Shown here: positions 1 to 8,707 of the stretch, in pieces
Layout of the letters: every line of letters starts with the position of its first letter
How positions within the stretch are numbered: the stretch's first letter is position 1
Assembly (NCBI RefSeq): GCF_036181745.1
Contig: NZ_CP108080.1
Location: 5,831,501-5,895,500 of the forward strand
Length of the DNA: 64,000 nucleotides
Direction of reading: 5' to 3'
From: Streptomyces sp. NBC_00259
GTDB lineage: Bacteria > Actinomycetota > Actinomycetes > Streptomycetales > Streptomycetaceae
Notes under the pieces: generated by a model
Database searches by the model: none
The model's input: only the letters and a program-made list of their open reading frames with translations
Told to the model about the DNA's origin: nothing
Program-made: the position numbers and the translations under genes

Positions 1-284
1 TCGGCCTCGCCGCTCGCCACCCGGGCGAGGTTCTGCTGCGACCCCTCGCTGGTCCTGAGGTCTATCGAGACCTTCGGCAGATCACGGGCGAGCGCACCCT
101 TCAGGAGTTCGCCGTACCGCTGGTACACGCCGGAGTTCACGCCCGTACTGAACGTGAGCCGCCCGCTCGGGGCGCTCTCGCCGAGCGGCAGCAGCCACCA
201 CAGCAGCAGCCCGCACACGACAGCCAGCGCCGTGGCTCCCTGGAGGGCACGGCGACGACTGATTCGGGACAGGGCGGACAGCAT
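1..284 (-). CDS. TAXI-family TRAP transporter solute-binding protein, N-terminal part
   Basis: The reading frame starts at the ATG complementary to 282-284 and runs off the left edge, so only about 94 residues are visible. After MLSALSRISRRR comes a hydrophobic signal or anchor segment (ALQGATALAVVCGLLLWWLL). Then comes FSTGVNSGVYQRYGELL, the Gly-Val-Tyr ligand-loop signature of TAXI (TRAP-associated extracytoplasmic immunogenic) solute-binding proteins, and later a TSEGSQQNL stretch. TAXI proteins bind carboxylates or amino acids outside the cell for a TRAP permease; no permease gene is visible here. The gene is divergent from miaB. The family call is fairly safe; the ligand is unknown. Confidence 0.72.
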   Translation of the reverse strand, partial: MLSALSRISRRRALQGATALAVVCGLLLWWLLPLGESAPSGRLTFSTGVNSGVYQRYGELLKGALARDLPKVSIDLRTSEGSQQNLARVASGEA

Positions 285-363
285 GGCGCGATCCTGCCAG
301 TTCACTCCCGGTGATGGCCAGGCCCGGCCGGGAACACCGGGGCGGCCAGGGGTCACCACCCCG

Positions 364-369
364 TACCCT
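364..369 (+). promoter_or_regulatory. Candidate -10 element for miaB (leaderless or near-leaderless)
   Basis: TACCCT lies 10 nt before the miaB ATG and no Shine-Dalgarno sequence is visible between them. A TANNNT box this close to the start suggests transcription begins at or within a few nucleotides of the start codon. This is inferred from position only. Confidence 0.4.
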
Positions 370-379
370 GGTGTGCGAG

Positions 380-1870
380 ATGAGCGCGAAGACTTACGAG
401 GTGCGCACCTACGGGTGCCAGATGAACGTCCATGACTCCGAGCGGCTTTCCGGACTGCTGGAGGACGCGGGGTACGTCCGCGCGCCCGAGGGCACGGGCG
501 AGGGCGAGGCCGATGTCGTCGTCTTCAACACCTGCGCGGTGCGGGAGAACGCCGACAACAGGCTGTACGGCAATCTCGGCCGGCTCGCCCCCATGAAGGC
601 CCAGCGGCCGGGGATGCAGATCGCCGTCGGCGGCTGCCTGGCGCAGAAGGACCGCGACACCATCGTCAAGAGGGCGCCGTGGGTCGACGTGGTCTTCGGA
701 ACGCACAACATCGGCAAGCTGCCGGTGCTCCTGGAGCGCGCCCGCATCCAGGAAGAGGCGCAGGTCGAGATCGCCGAGTCGCTGGAGGCCTTCCCCTCCA
801 CGCTGCCGACCCGCCGCGAGAGCGCCTACGCGGCCTGGGTCTCCATCTCCGTCGGGTGCAACAACACCTGCACGTTCTGCATCGTGCCCGCGCTGCGCGG
901 CAAGGAGAAGGACCGCCGGCCCGGTGACATCCTCGCCGAGGTCGAGGCCCTGGTCGCGGAGGGCGTCTCCGAGATCACCCTGCTCGGCCAGAACGTCAAC
1001 GCCTACGGGTCCGACATCGGCGACGGTGAGGCGTTCTCGAAGCTGCTGCGCGCCTGCGGGTCGGTCGAGGGGCTGGAGCGTGTCCGGTTCACCTCGCCGC
1101 ACCCGCGCGACTTCACGGACGACGTGATCGCCGCCATGGCCGAGACGCCGAACGTGATGCCGCAGCTCCACATGCCGCTGCAGTCCGGCTCCGACACGGT
1201 GCTGAAGGCGATGCGCCGCTCGTACCGGCAGGAGCGCTTCCTCGGGATCATCGAGAAGGTCCGCGCCGCGATCCCGCACGCCGCCATCTCCACCGACATC
1301 ATCGTGGGCTTCCCCGGCGAGACCGAGGAGGACTTCGAGCAGACGATGCACGCGGTTCGCGAGGCCCGCTTCGCGAACGCCTTCACCTTCCAGTACTCGA
1401 AGCGGCCCGGCACTCCGGCCGCGGAGATGGACGGGCAGATCCCCAAGGAGGTCGTCCAGGCGCGGTACGAGCGACTGGTGGCCCTCCAGGAGGAGATCTC
1501 CTGGGAGGAGAACAAGAAGCAGGTCGGCCGGGTTCTGGAGGTCATGGTCGCCGAGGGCGAGGGCCGCAAGGACGGCGCGACGCACCGGCTGTCGGGGCGG
1601 GCACCGGACAACCGTCTGGTCCACTTCACCAAGCCCAGCGGGGACGTTCGGCCGGGCGACGTGGTGACCGTCGAGATCACCTACGCCGCGCCGCACCACC
1701 TCCTCGCCGAGGGCGAGACGACCTCCGTGCGCCGCACCCGTGCCGGCGACGCCTGGGAGAAGCGCAACGCCGCCCCCCAGCAGCCGGCCGGTGTCATGCT
1801 CGGCCTCCCCTCCGTGGGCGTGCCCGCCCCGCTGCCGGCCCCGACGGGCGGCTGCTCGGCGGTCGGCTGA
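380..1870 (+). CDS. miaB: tRNA-2-methylthio-N6-dimethylallyladenosine synthase MiaB
   Basis: Radical-SAM methylthiotransferase of 496 aa that adds the 2-methylthio group to i6A37 of tRNAs reading UNN codons. The N-terminal UPF0004 domain has YGCQMN (Cys13), NTCAVRE and GGCLAQ, whose cysteines bind one [4Fe-4S] cluster. The radical-SAM motif CNNTCTFC (Cys160, Cys164, Cys167) binds the second. The C-terminus (about 400-460) fits a TRAM RNA-binding domain. I chose ATG 380 (MSAKTYEVRTYGC) because an upstream ATG at 311 would add a non-conserved Arg/Gly-rich stretch. Its substrate is made by miaA, 1.8 kb downstream. The length is normal for actinobacteria. Confidence 0.95.
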   Translation: MSAKTYEVRTYGCQMNVHDSERLSGLLEDAGYVRAPEGTGEGEADVVVFNTCAVRENADNRLYGNLGRLAPMKAQRPGMQIAVGGCLAQKDRDTIVKRAPWVDVVFGTHNIGKLPVLLERARIQEEAQVEIAESLEAFPSTLPTRRESAYAAWVSISVGCNNTCTFCIVPALRGKEKDRRPGDILAEVEALVAEGVSEITLLGQNVNAYGSDIGDGEAFSKLLRACGSVEGLERVRFTSPHPRDFTDDVIAAMAETPNVMPQLHMPLQSGSDTVLKAMRRSYRQERFLGIIEKVRAAIPHAAISTDIIVGFPGETEEDFEQTMHAVREARFANAFTFQYSKRPGTPAAEMDGQIPKEVVQARYERLVALQEEISWEENKKQVGRVLEVMVAEGEGRKDGATHRLSGRAPDNRLVHFTKPSGDVRPGDVVTVEITYAAPHHLLAEGETTSVRRTRAGDAWEKRNAAPQQPAGVMLGLPSVGVPAPLPAPTGGCSAVG

Positions 1871-1935
1871 GCCGCGAAGCCGTCGGCGTGCGAGCGGGAC
1901 CTCTGCGCCGACGGCCCACGCATTAGGCTGCGATC

Positions 1936-2652
1936 ATGCTTGTCGCCGCCGCTGTCTGTCCCAGCCCTCCGCTTCTCGTGCCCGACGTGGCGGCCGGCGC
2001 CGCCCCCGAGCTCGACGCCGCACGGACCGCCTGCGCGGACGCGCTCGGCCTGCTCGCCGCGTCCCGCCCCGACCTGCTGATCGTGGTGGGCCCGGCCGGG
2101 GCCGATGAACTGCCCGGTCCCTACGCCCAGGGGACGCCCGGCTCGTTCGCGGGCTTCGGCGTGGGCATCGGCGTACGCCTGGGGGCATCCGAAGGCCCCG
2201 CGTCGGGGCGGGCCCTGCCCGTGTCGCTCGCCGTCGCCGCCTGGCTGCTCGACCGCGCGCGCTGGGCCGACGCCCCGGTCGAAGGCCTCGGCGTCGACAC
2301 GGCCCAGTCCGCCGAGCGCTGCGCGGAGAGCGGCAGACAGCTCGCCGCCCGCGCGGGGCGGGTCGCGATGCTGGTGATGGGCGACGGCAGCGCCTGCCGC
2401 ACCCTGAAGGCACCCGGCTACCTGGACGAGCGTGCCGCGCCGTTCGACGCCGAAGCCGCCCGGGCCCTCGGCGCGGCGGACCTTGCGGCCCTCGCCGCGC
2501 TCGACGTGCCCCTGGCGGAGGAGCTGAAGGTGGCCGGCCGCGCGCCCTGGCAGGTCCTCGCCGGCGCCGCCGAGGGCGCCGACCTGGGCGGGCAGCTGCT
2601 CTACGAGGACGCTCCGTACGGTGTCGGCTACTTCGTCGCCGCCTGGTCCTGA
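1936..2652 (+). CDS. Class III extradiol dioxygenase-like (LigB-fold) conserved protein
   Basis: Protein of 238 aa. The opening MLVAAAVCPSPPLLVP, the LLIVVGPAG strand and VAMLVMGDGSACR resemble the LigB/MEMO-like fold seen in a conserved actinobacterial family next to miaB and miaA. The clear catalytic His pair and Glu of active extradiol dioxygenases cannot be recognised, so enzymatic activity is doubtful. It lies 65 bp downstream of miaB on the same strand and ends at a strong bidirectional hairpin. Function is unknown; the fold assignment is from motif resemblance. Confidence 0.6.
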   Translation: MLVAAAVCPSPPLLVPDVAAGAAPELDAARTACADALGLLAASRPDLLIVVGPAGADELPGPYAQGTPGSFAGFGVGIGVRLGASEGPASGRALPVSLAVAAWLLDRARWADAPVEGLGVDTAQSAERCAESGRQLAARAGRVAMLVMGDGSACRTLKAPGYLDERAAPFDAEAARALGAADLAALAALDVPLAEELKVAGRAPWQVLAGAAEGADLGGQLLYEDAPYGVGYFVAAWS

Positions 2653-2653
2653 C

Positions 2654-2697
2654 ACGGCGGACGGCCGCGGAGCGTCTGCTCCGCGGCCGTCCGCCGT
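2654..2697. terminator. Bidirectional terminator, 20-bp perfect stem
   Basis: Perfect inverted repeat with arms 2654-2673 and 2678-2697 and a 4-nt loop (GTCT). It sits between the convergent genes ending at 2652 (+) and 2705 (-), so it can serve both. There is no long T-run, which is usual in Streptomyces. Confidence 0.85.
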
Positions 2698-2704
2698 TTG
2701 AGTC

Positions 2705-2977
2705 TCAGGAGGCCGTAGGAGGGGTGCCCTCGTCCTTCGGGGCGGCCTCGCCCTTCGGTGTGCCGTCGTCCTTGTGGGCGAGGCGATCCAGGGCGCCCTT
2801 GGCCTTGCCGGTTCCCGACTCGATCTTGTCGCTGTACTTGCCCTTGGTCTTCTCGTCGACCGTCCGTGCGGCCTTGTCCAGACCGTGTTCGATCTTGTGC
2901 CCGTGCTGATGCGCGAGGTCAGAGACCTTCTCCCTGGCAGGGGCGAGCTTTGCCTTCAGAGTCTCCAGGATGCTCAT
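2705..2977 (-). CDS. Rv0909-type antitoxin-like small protein
   Basis: Small, very hydrophilic, Lys/Asp/Gly-rich protein of 90 aa. MSILETLKAKLAPAREKVSD followed by a helical stretch with DKAARTVDEKTKGKYSDKI matches the MT0933/Rv0909-like antitoxin family (PF14013) of actinobacteria. The C-terminus is a disordered KDDGTPKGEA-type tail. No toxin gene is adjacent, so an antitoxin role is only a family label; many Streptomyces members are orphan. It is followed on the same strand by nothing and preceded by another low-complexity gene 23 bp away. Confidence 0.65.
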   Translation of the reverse strand: MSILETLKAKLAPAREKVSDLAHQHGHKIEHGLDKAARTVDEKTKGKYSDKIESGTGKAKGALDRLAHKDDGTPKGEAAPKDEGTPPTAS

Positions 2978-3000
2978 GGGCCACCTTCGCTCGTGCGGAT

Positions 3001-3480
3001 CTACTTACGGGCGCCCTCACCGGCCTCGCTGTCCGCGGCCTCCTCGGCGGACTGCTGCTTGGGGATCTCCACGGACTCCGTGGCCGATGCGACCGGGGAA
3101 TCCGAGGAGTCCGAGGAGTCCGAGGAATCCGAAGGTCCGGATTCGTCCGACGGACCGGACGCCGTGGATGCGGCAGCAGCGGGAGCCTCCGGCAACTCGG
3201 GTCCGGATCCGGAACCCGGCTCGGCCCCGGCGTCAACCGTGGCCTCACCGTCGTCCGCGCCGGGCTCCAGGAACTCCGTAGGGCCGGTGGAACCGTCCGC
3301 AGACACCTCCACAGGCCCCTTCACGGCGCCCTCCGCAGGTCCCTCAGCAACGCCCTCCGTAACGCCCTCCGTAACGCCTTCCTCGGCGGATGCGGCCTTG
3401 GTGGTGCCGGCCGTGCCCTCCTCGGCAGACGCCTCGGCAGTTCCCTTGGCCTTCCGGCGAAACCTTGCAAAAACGCCCAT
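3001..3480 (-). CDS. Low-complexity acidic protein of unknown function
   Basis: Protein of 159 aa starting MGVFARFRRKAKG at the ATG complementary to 3478-3480, with a GGAG ribosome-binding site just upstream on the minus strand. A short basic N-terminus is followed by degenerate repeats (GVTEGVTEGVAEG) and a Ser/Asp tract (SDSSDSSDSSDSP). The DNA of that tract is a 9-bp tandem repeat near 3100-3135. Homologues in Streptomyces are sometimes labelled gliding-motility protein, which I consider uninformative. No domain or membrane segment is visible. It probably shares a transcript with the 2705-2977 gene. Confidence 0.6.
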   Translation of the reverse strand: MGVFARFRRKAKGTAEASAEEGTAGTTKAASAEEGVTEGVTEGVAEGPAEGAVKGPVEVSADGSTGPTEFLEPGADDGEATVDAGAEPGSGSGPELPEAPAAAASTASGPSDESGPSDSSDSSDSSDSPVASATESVEIPKQQSAEEAADSEAGEGARK

Positions 3481-3662
3481 ATCTACTCCATAGCGTACTC
3501 GTGTGGGCGAAATTCCGCGCCGCCCGGGGCGTCCCATTGCGCCGCCCGGGGGCGCCGGTTCAAAAACCGGCGGCCGGAACCTCGCAACAGGCAACGACCC
3601 CGCCGAGGTGCCGTCACGTAGCTCGTTCGGGGACCACCCGTGACGTTTGGGAGACTGGGTCG

Positions 3663-4601
3663 GTGAGAAGCGCATCCCCCGCACCGCGGGTCATCGCCGT
3701 CGTCGGTCCCACCGCGGCCGGAAAGTCCGATCTGGGCGTCCACCTGGCCCAGCAGCTCGGCGGCGAGGTCGTCAACGCCGACTCGATGCAGCTCTACCGA
3801 GGGATGGACATCGGTACCGCCAAGCTGACGGCCGAGGAGCGCGGCGGTGTCCCGCACCATCTCCTCGACATCTGGGACGTCACCGAGACGGCGAGTGTGG
3901 CCGAGTACCAGAAGCTGGCCCGCGCGGAGATCGACAGGCTCCTCGCCCAGGGCCGTACGCCCGTCCTCGTCGGCGGATCGGGACTGTACGTGCGCGGCGC
4001 GATCGACGCCCTGGAGTTCCCCGGCACCGACCCCGGCGTACGCGCCCGGCTGGAGGCCGAGCTGGAGGAGCGCGGCTCCGGCGTACTGCACGCCCGGCTG
4101 GCCGCCGCCGACCCCGACGCCGCCCGCGCGATCCTGCCCAGCAACGGCCGCCGCATCGTCCGTGCGCTGGAGGTCATCGAGATCACCGGCAAGCCCTTCA
4201 CCGCGAACCTGCCCGGTCACGACGCCGTGTACGACACCGTTCAGATCGGCGTCGACGTCGCACGCCCCGAACTCGACGAGCGCATCGCGCTCCGCGTCGA
4301 CCGCATGTGGGAAGCGGGCCTCGTCGACGAGGTGCGCGCCCTGGAGGAACAGGGACTGCGCGAGGGGCGCACGGCCTCCCGCGCACTCGGCTACCAGCAG
4401 GTGCTCTCGGCGCTCGCGGGGGAGTGCACGCAGGAGGAGGCGCGCGCCGAGACCGTACGCGCCACCAAACGCTTCGCGCGCCGCCAGGACTCGTGGTTTC
4501 GCCGCGACCCGCGTGTCCACTGGCTGAGCGGCGCCCTCGCCGACCGCGCGGAACTGCCGCGGCGTGCCCTCACGTTGGTCGAACGACCGGTTACAGCCTG
4601 A
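3663..4601 (+). CDS. miaA: tRNA dimethylallyltransferase MiaA
   Basis: Enzyme of 312 aa that transfers the dimethylallyl group of DMAPP to A37 of tRNA, making the i6A that MiaB then methylthiolates. The P-loop GPTAAGKS is at residues 15-22, followed by the DSMQLYRGMDIGTAK motif (catalytic Asp), GGSGLY, and the C-terminal RALGYQQ and FARRQDSWFRRD motifs typical of MiaA. The GTG at 3663 gives MRSASPAPRVIAVVG and the usual family length. The Shine-Dalgarno is weak (GGGAG about 10 nt upstream). Confidence 0.95.
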   Translation: MRSASPAPRVIAVVGPTAAGKSDLGVHLAQQLGGEVVNADSMQLYRGMDIGTAKLTAEERGGVPHHLLDIWDVTETASVAEYQKLARAEIDRLLAQGRTPVLVGGSGLYVRGAIDALEFPGTDPGVRARLEAELEERGSGVLHARLAAADPDAARAILPSNGRRIVRALEVIEITGKPFTANLPGHDAVYDTVQIGVDVARPELDERIALRVDRMWEAGLVDEVRALEEQGLREGRTASRALGYQQVLSALAGECTQEEARAETVRATKRFARRQDSWFRRDPRVHWLSGALADRAELPRRALTLVERPVTA

Positions 4602-4708
4602 TCACGTGATGGCATCGGGACGCCCTGCCCGTCATCCCGGTGCCCGGGACCGTGCCATCATCGAGCATCGATCGACAAGCGGAGTCCGAGTTGGGAGGGC
4701 GCGTGGCG

Positions 4709-5161
4709 ATGGAGGCCGGCCCTCGTGACAGAGAACAGCAGGCAGGGAACGACCTGCCCCGTCTGAGCCCCGACGGCCCTGACGAGACCCCCGACCTGCT
4801 CGCGGACGAGTCGGGCGGAGCGGCCGAGGTCGAGGTCGAGCTGCGCCCGCAGCGGCGGCTCAGGATCTGGCAGCTCGCCCCCATCGTGGGGCTCGCCGCG
4901 GTCGGCTCGCTGATGTTCGCGTTCCCTCTCGCCTTCGGCTCCGGGGACGGCGGCGCGGTGGTCGCCATGCTCGGGCTGCTGATCAGCTGCTGCGCCGCCG
5001 GCTGGGGCATGATGGCCGCCCGTCGCGTCGGCCACACCTGGCCGGGACTGCCCGAGCGCAGCTCTGGCGAGCGCCCCGACTGGCGCGTGATCGCCCTCTA
5101 CGTCGCCGTGGCCGCGGCCCTGGTCGCCCTCGCCGTGTGGCGGGTGGCGCGGCTCCGCTGA
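4709..5161 (+). CDS. Small integral membrane protein, unknown function
   Basis: About 150 aa. An acidic cytoplasmic N-terminus of about 60 residues is followed by three predicted membrane helices: WQLAPIVGLAAVGSLMFAFPLAF, VVAMLGLLISCCAAGWGMMAA and VIALYVAVAAALVALAVWRVA. I prefer ATG 4709 because GGGAGGG at 4693-4699 then has a 9-nt spacing; the in-frame GTG at 4703 is also possible. It lies between miaA and dapF, an arrangement I recall as conserved in Streptomyces. No catalytic motif is seen. Confidence 0.7.
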   Translation: MEAGPRDREQQAGNDLPRLSPDGPDETPDLLADESGGAAEVEVELRPQRRLRIWQLAPIVGLAAVGSLMFAFPLAFGSGDGGAVVAMLGLLISCCAAGWGMMAARRVGHTWPGLPERSSGERPDWRVIALYVAVAAALVALAVWRVARLR

Positions 5162-5215
5162 CCTGACGGTGGTGCGGCTCAGCCGACGGCCCGGGTGGGT
5201 GTCCGAACGGCCCCG

Positions 5216-5221
5216 TACGAT
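5216..5221 (+). promoter_or_regulatory. Candidate -10 element for leaderless dapF
   Basis: TACGAT is 6 nt upstream of the dapF GTG. At that distance transcription would start at the first base of the start codon. No Shine-Dalgarno is present. Confidence 0.5.
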
Positions 5222-5227
5222 GGTCGC

Positions 5228-6109
5228 GTGACCATCTCCGCAACCTCGCCGATCGCTTTCCTCAAGGGCCACGGGACGCAGAACGACTTCGTGATCATCC
5301 CCGACCCGGACAACACGATCGAGCTGCCCGCCTCCGTCGTCGCGACGCTCTGCGACCGCCGCGCGGGCATCGGTGGTGACGGGCTGCTGCACGTCGTGCG
5401 CTCCGCCGCGCACCCCGAGGCGCGCTCCCGGGCCGGCGAGGCCGAGTGGTTCATGGACTACCGCAACGCGGACGGCTCGATCGCCGAGATGTGCGGCAAC
5501 GGGGTGCGGGTCTTCGCCCACTACCTGCAGCGCGCCGGCCTGGTCGACACGGGCGATGTCGCGGTCGCGACCCGAGGCGGCGTCAAGCGGGTCCACATCG
5601 ACAAGGAGGGCGACATCACGGTCGCCATGGGCCGCGCCGTGCTCCCCGAGGACGGCGTCACCGTCACCGTGGGCGGCCGCAGCTGGCCCGCCCGCAATGT
5701 GAACATGGGGAACCCGCACGCGGTCGCGTTCGTCGAGGACCTGGACCACGCGGGCGATCTGCTGTCCGTCCCGCCCTACTCCCCCTCCTCCGTGTACCCC
5801 GACGGCGTGAATGTCGAGTTCGTCGTCGACCGCGGGCCGCGCCATGTCGCCATGCGGGTGCACGAGCGCGGCTCGGGCGAGACCCGCTCGTGCGGCACCG
5901 GCGCCTGTGCCGTCGCCGTCGCCGCGGCGCGCAGGGACGGCGCCGACCCGACCGTCACCGGCGCTCCGGTGACGTACACGGTGGACCTCCCGGGAGGTCG
6001 GCTGGTGATCACCGAACACCCCGACGGCGAGATCGAGATGACCGGCCCGGCCGTGATCGTCGCCGAGGGACACCTCGACCCCGCCTTGCTCGCGACGGTC
6101 CCGTCCTAG
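5228..6109 (+). CDS. dapF: Diaminopimelate epimerase DapF
   Basis: Enzyme of 293 aa that interconverts LL- and meso-diaminopimelate for lysine and peptidoglycan synthesis. LL-DAP is itself the Streptomyces wall residue, so flux to meso-DAP mainly serves lysine. Both catalytic cysteines are present: Cys89 in MCGNGVRVFAHY and Cys222 in SCGTGACAVA. FLKGHGTQNDFVII and NMGNPHAV are further family signatures. GTG 5228 gives MTISATSPIAFLKGHG; the upstream ATG at 5195 would overlap the -10 box. Confidence 0.95.
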   Translation: MTISATSPIAFLKGHGTQNDFVIIPDPDNTIELPASVVATLCDRRAGIGGDGLLHVVRSAAHPEARSRAGEAEWFMDYRNADGSIAEMCGNGVRVFAHYLQRAGLVDTGDVAVATRGGVKRVHIDKEGDITVAMGRAVLPEDGVTVTVGGRSWPARNVNMGNPHAVAFVEDLDHAGDLLSVPPYSPSSVYPDGVNVEFVVDRGPRHVAMRVHERGSGETRSCGTGACAVAVAAARRDGADPTVTGAPVTYTVDLPGGRLVITEHPDGEIEMTGPAVIVAEGHLDPALLATVPS

Positions 6110-6337
6110 CCCGGACGCGTCGCCCACCCGCTCCCACTCCTCCCCCGGACTCGTCCGGAGGGGTTCCGGACGGCCGAGGGGAACAGGCATCGCCTGAACC
6201 ATCGCTCGAATGGGTGATCCGATTCACGCTGAGCGAGAGGTGAACTCCGCCACGTGGTGGGCTCGGTAGCATCAAGCACCGGCCGGGAGGGCACGCCTGC
6301 TCTTCCCACCGCCGGTCGACGCTGCCGGAGGTGCCCC

Positions 6338-8470
6338 ATGAGTGCAGAGGCCACCAACCCTGGTGCTCCCAGCCGCCGACGCGCCCGCGCCAGGATCGAC
6401 CTCCGTCGGCTGGGCAGGGTCGCGCTTCTCGGTCCCACCGCACGGGACCGGGTCCCCGACGCGATCGGCCATGTCTCGGAAGCACACCGCGCCCACCACC
6501 CGGATGCCGATCTCGCCATCCTGCGCAGGGCGTACGTCCTGGCCGAGTGCTCGCACCGCGGACAGTTCCGCAAGAGCGGTGAGCCGTACATCACCCATCC
6601 GCTCGCCGTGACGCTGATCCTCGCCGAACTCGGCGCGGAGACCACGACCTTGACCGCCGCCCTGCTCCACGACACCGTCGAGGACACCGAGGTGACGCTC
6701 GATCAGGTGCGGGCGGAGTTCGGCGAGGAAGTCTGCTACCTCGTCGACGGCGTCACCAAACTGGAGAAGGTCGACTACGGCGCGGCCGCAGAGCCCGAGA
6801 CCTTCCGCAAGATGCTCGTCGCCACCGGCAACGACGTCCGGGTCATGTCGATCAAACTCGCCGACCGGCTGCACAACATGCGCACGCTCGGCGTGATGCG
6901 CCCCGAGAAGCAGGTCCGGATCGCCAAGGTCACCCGCGACGTGCTGATCCCGCTCGCCGAGCGGCTCGGCGTCCAGGCGCTCAAGACCGAGCTGGAGGAC
7001 CTGGTCTTCGCGATCCTCCACCCCGAGGAGTACGAGCGCACCCGTGCGCTCATCGCGGACAACGCCGACGCCGTGGACGCACTCGCCGCCGTCGCCGACA
7101 GGGTCAGAGCGGTGCTGCGGGAGGCGGGGATCCAGGCCGAAGTCCTCATCCGGCCACGGCACTTCGTCTCCGTCCACCGCGTCCGGATCAAGCGGGGCGA
7201 GCTGTCCGGAACGGACTTCGGGCGTCTCCTCGTCCTCGTCGGCGAGGACGCCGACTGCTACGCCGTACTCGGTGAACTGCACACCTGCTTCACCCCGTTG
7301 ATCTCCGAGTTCAAGGACTTCATCGCCGCCCCCAAGTTCAACCTGTACCAGTCACTGCACACGGCGGTGGCCGGCGCCGACGGGGCCGTGGCCGAGATCC
7401 TGATCCGTACGCACCAGATGCACAACGTCGCCGAAGCCGGCGTCATCGCCCTCGGTAATCCCTACACGGCGGTGGACGCACCGGACGGATCCGGCGCGGC
7501 CCCGGTCCCGGAAGCGGCGGACGGCGAGCGTCACCGTGACGGCGAACGGGCCGACCCGACCCGGCCCGGCTGGCTCTCCCGGCTGCTCGAATGGCAGGAG
7601 TCCGCCCCCGACCCCGACACCTTCTGGACGTCGCTGCGCGCCGATCTCGCCGCGGACCGTGAGATCACCGTCTTCCGCGCCGACGGCACCGCGCTCGGAC
7701 TCCCGGCGGGAGCGAGCTGTGTGGACGCCGCCTACGCCCAGTACGGGGACGAGGCGCACGCCTGCATCGGCGCGCGGGTCAACGGTCGGCTCGCCGCGCT
7801 CGGCACCCGGCTCGGCGACGGCGACACGGTGCAACTGCTGCTCGCCCAGGACGCCGCCTCGGGGCCGTCGCCCGAGTGGCTCGACCACGCCCGTACCCCC
7901 GCCGCGCGGATCGCGATCACCAGCTGGCTCGCCGAGCATCCCGAAGGGGTCAAGCCGCCGGCCGCCGCGCCGCGCGCACCCGTCGCCTCGACCGCGGGCC
8001 GCCGCGCCGCGGCGAACGCGGTGGCCGAGCTGCCCGGCCTCCCCGGGGCGACCGCCCGCCTCGCCGGCTGTTGCACCCCCGTGCCGCCGGACGCGATCAC
8101 CGGATTCGCCGTGCGCGGGGGAGTCGTCACCGTGCACCGCGAGGAGTGCCCCGCCGTGTCCCGCATGCGCGCCATGGGACGGGAGCCGGTCGAGGTGCGC
8201 TGGGGCCGGGCGGCCGCCTGCCGGGTCACCCTGGTCGCCGAGTCGTTCGGCAGGACCCGTCTCCTCGCCGATCTCACCGAGACCATCGCGACGGCCGGCG
8301 CGGCGATCGTCTCCGCCACCGTGGAACCACCGAGCGAGCAGCGCGTACGGCACACGTACACGCTGCAGCTCCCGGACGCCGCCGGACTTCCCGCGCTGAT
8401 GCGGGCGATGCGCGATGTGGCAGGGGTGTACGACGTGAGCCGGGCCCAGCACCCGGCCGGCACCATCTGA
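6338..8470 (+). CDS. rshA: RelA/SpoT homologue (RshA-type) with intact hydrolase and degenerate synthetase domain
   Basis: Protein of 710 aa with the long-RSH layout: HD hydrolase, synthetase, TGS, zinc-finger-like region (RLAGCCTPVPPD) and C-terminal ACT. The hydrolase residues are present (THPLA with His87, HDTVEDT with His111, LADRLHNMRTL). The synthetase region keeps FKDFIAAPKFNLYQSLHTAV and the Glu of AEILIRT. It lacks the usual Arg/Lys-rich G-loop and the Asp-x-x-x-x-Arg strand; GTDFGRLLVLVGEDAD stands in its place. GGAGGTG at 6327-6333 sets the ATG. It corresponds to the second RSH of Streptomyces (rshA); the main relA lies elsewhere. It probably degrades (p)ppGpp; synthesis is doubtful. 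Confidence 0.88.
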   Translation: MSAEATNPGAPSRRRARARIDLRRLGRVALLGPTARDRVPDAIGHVSEAHRAHHPDADLAILRRAYVLAECSHRGQFRKSGEPYITHPLAVTLILAELGAETTTLTAALLHDTVEDTEVTLDQVRAEFGEEVCYLVDGVTKLEKVDYGAAAEPETFRKMLVATGNDVRVMSIKLADRLHNMRTLGVMRPEKQVRIAKVTRDVLIPLAERLGVQALKTELEDLVFAILHPEEYERTRALIADNADAVDALAAVADRVRAVLREAGIQAEVLIRPRHFVSVHRVRIKRGELSGTDFGRLLVLVGEDADCYAVLGELHTCFTPLISEFKDFIAAPKFNLYQSLHTAVAGADGAVAEILIRTHQMHNVAEAGVIALGNPYTAVDAPDGSGAAPVPEAADGERHRDGERADPTRPGWLSRLLEWQESAPDPDTFWTSLRADLAADREITVFRADGTALGLPAGASCVDAAYAQYGDEAHACIGARVNGRLAALGTRLGDGDTVQLLLAQDAASGPSPEWLDHARTPAARIAITSWLAEHPEGVKPPAAAPRAPVASTAGRRAAANAVAELPGLPGATARLAGCCTPVPPDAITGFAVRGGVVTVHREECPAVSRMRAMGREPVEVRWGRAAACRVTLVAESFGRTRLLADLTETIATAGAAIVSATVEPPSEQRVRHTYTLQLPDAAGLPALMRAMRDVAGVYDVSRAQHPAGTI

Positions 8471-8707
8471 TCCGCGACCCGGACACGGCCTCCGCGGCCG
8501 CGCCTGGCCCGACCGTCTCGACCGAGCGCGGCATCCCGGACCGCCCGACCGATCCGGCCCCTGCGCCTGATCCGGCCCCTGCGTCCCGGCCCGGTCGCTC
8601 CGACCCGGGCCCCGCGTCCGGCTTTGCCCGATCCCCTCTGACGCCGTTCGGGTGTGCGCGGAGCGAGCCGTCACGCTCTGCGATCGTCGCGCTGATAGCG
8701 GTGATGC
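8471..8707. other. Intergenic region before the M1 peptidase
   Basis: No gene is seen. It contains a direct repeat of GATCCGGCCCCTGCG near 8561-8592. Its end (CTGATAGCGGTGATGC) leads into the next ATG without a convincing Shine-Dalgarno. Confidence 0.4.

Noticed and set aside
4658..6202. 514-aa minus-strand frame over the membrane protein and dapF genes
   Set aside because: Antisense shadow; dapF motifs on the plus strand are unequivocal.
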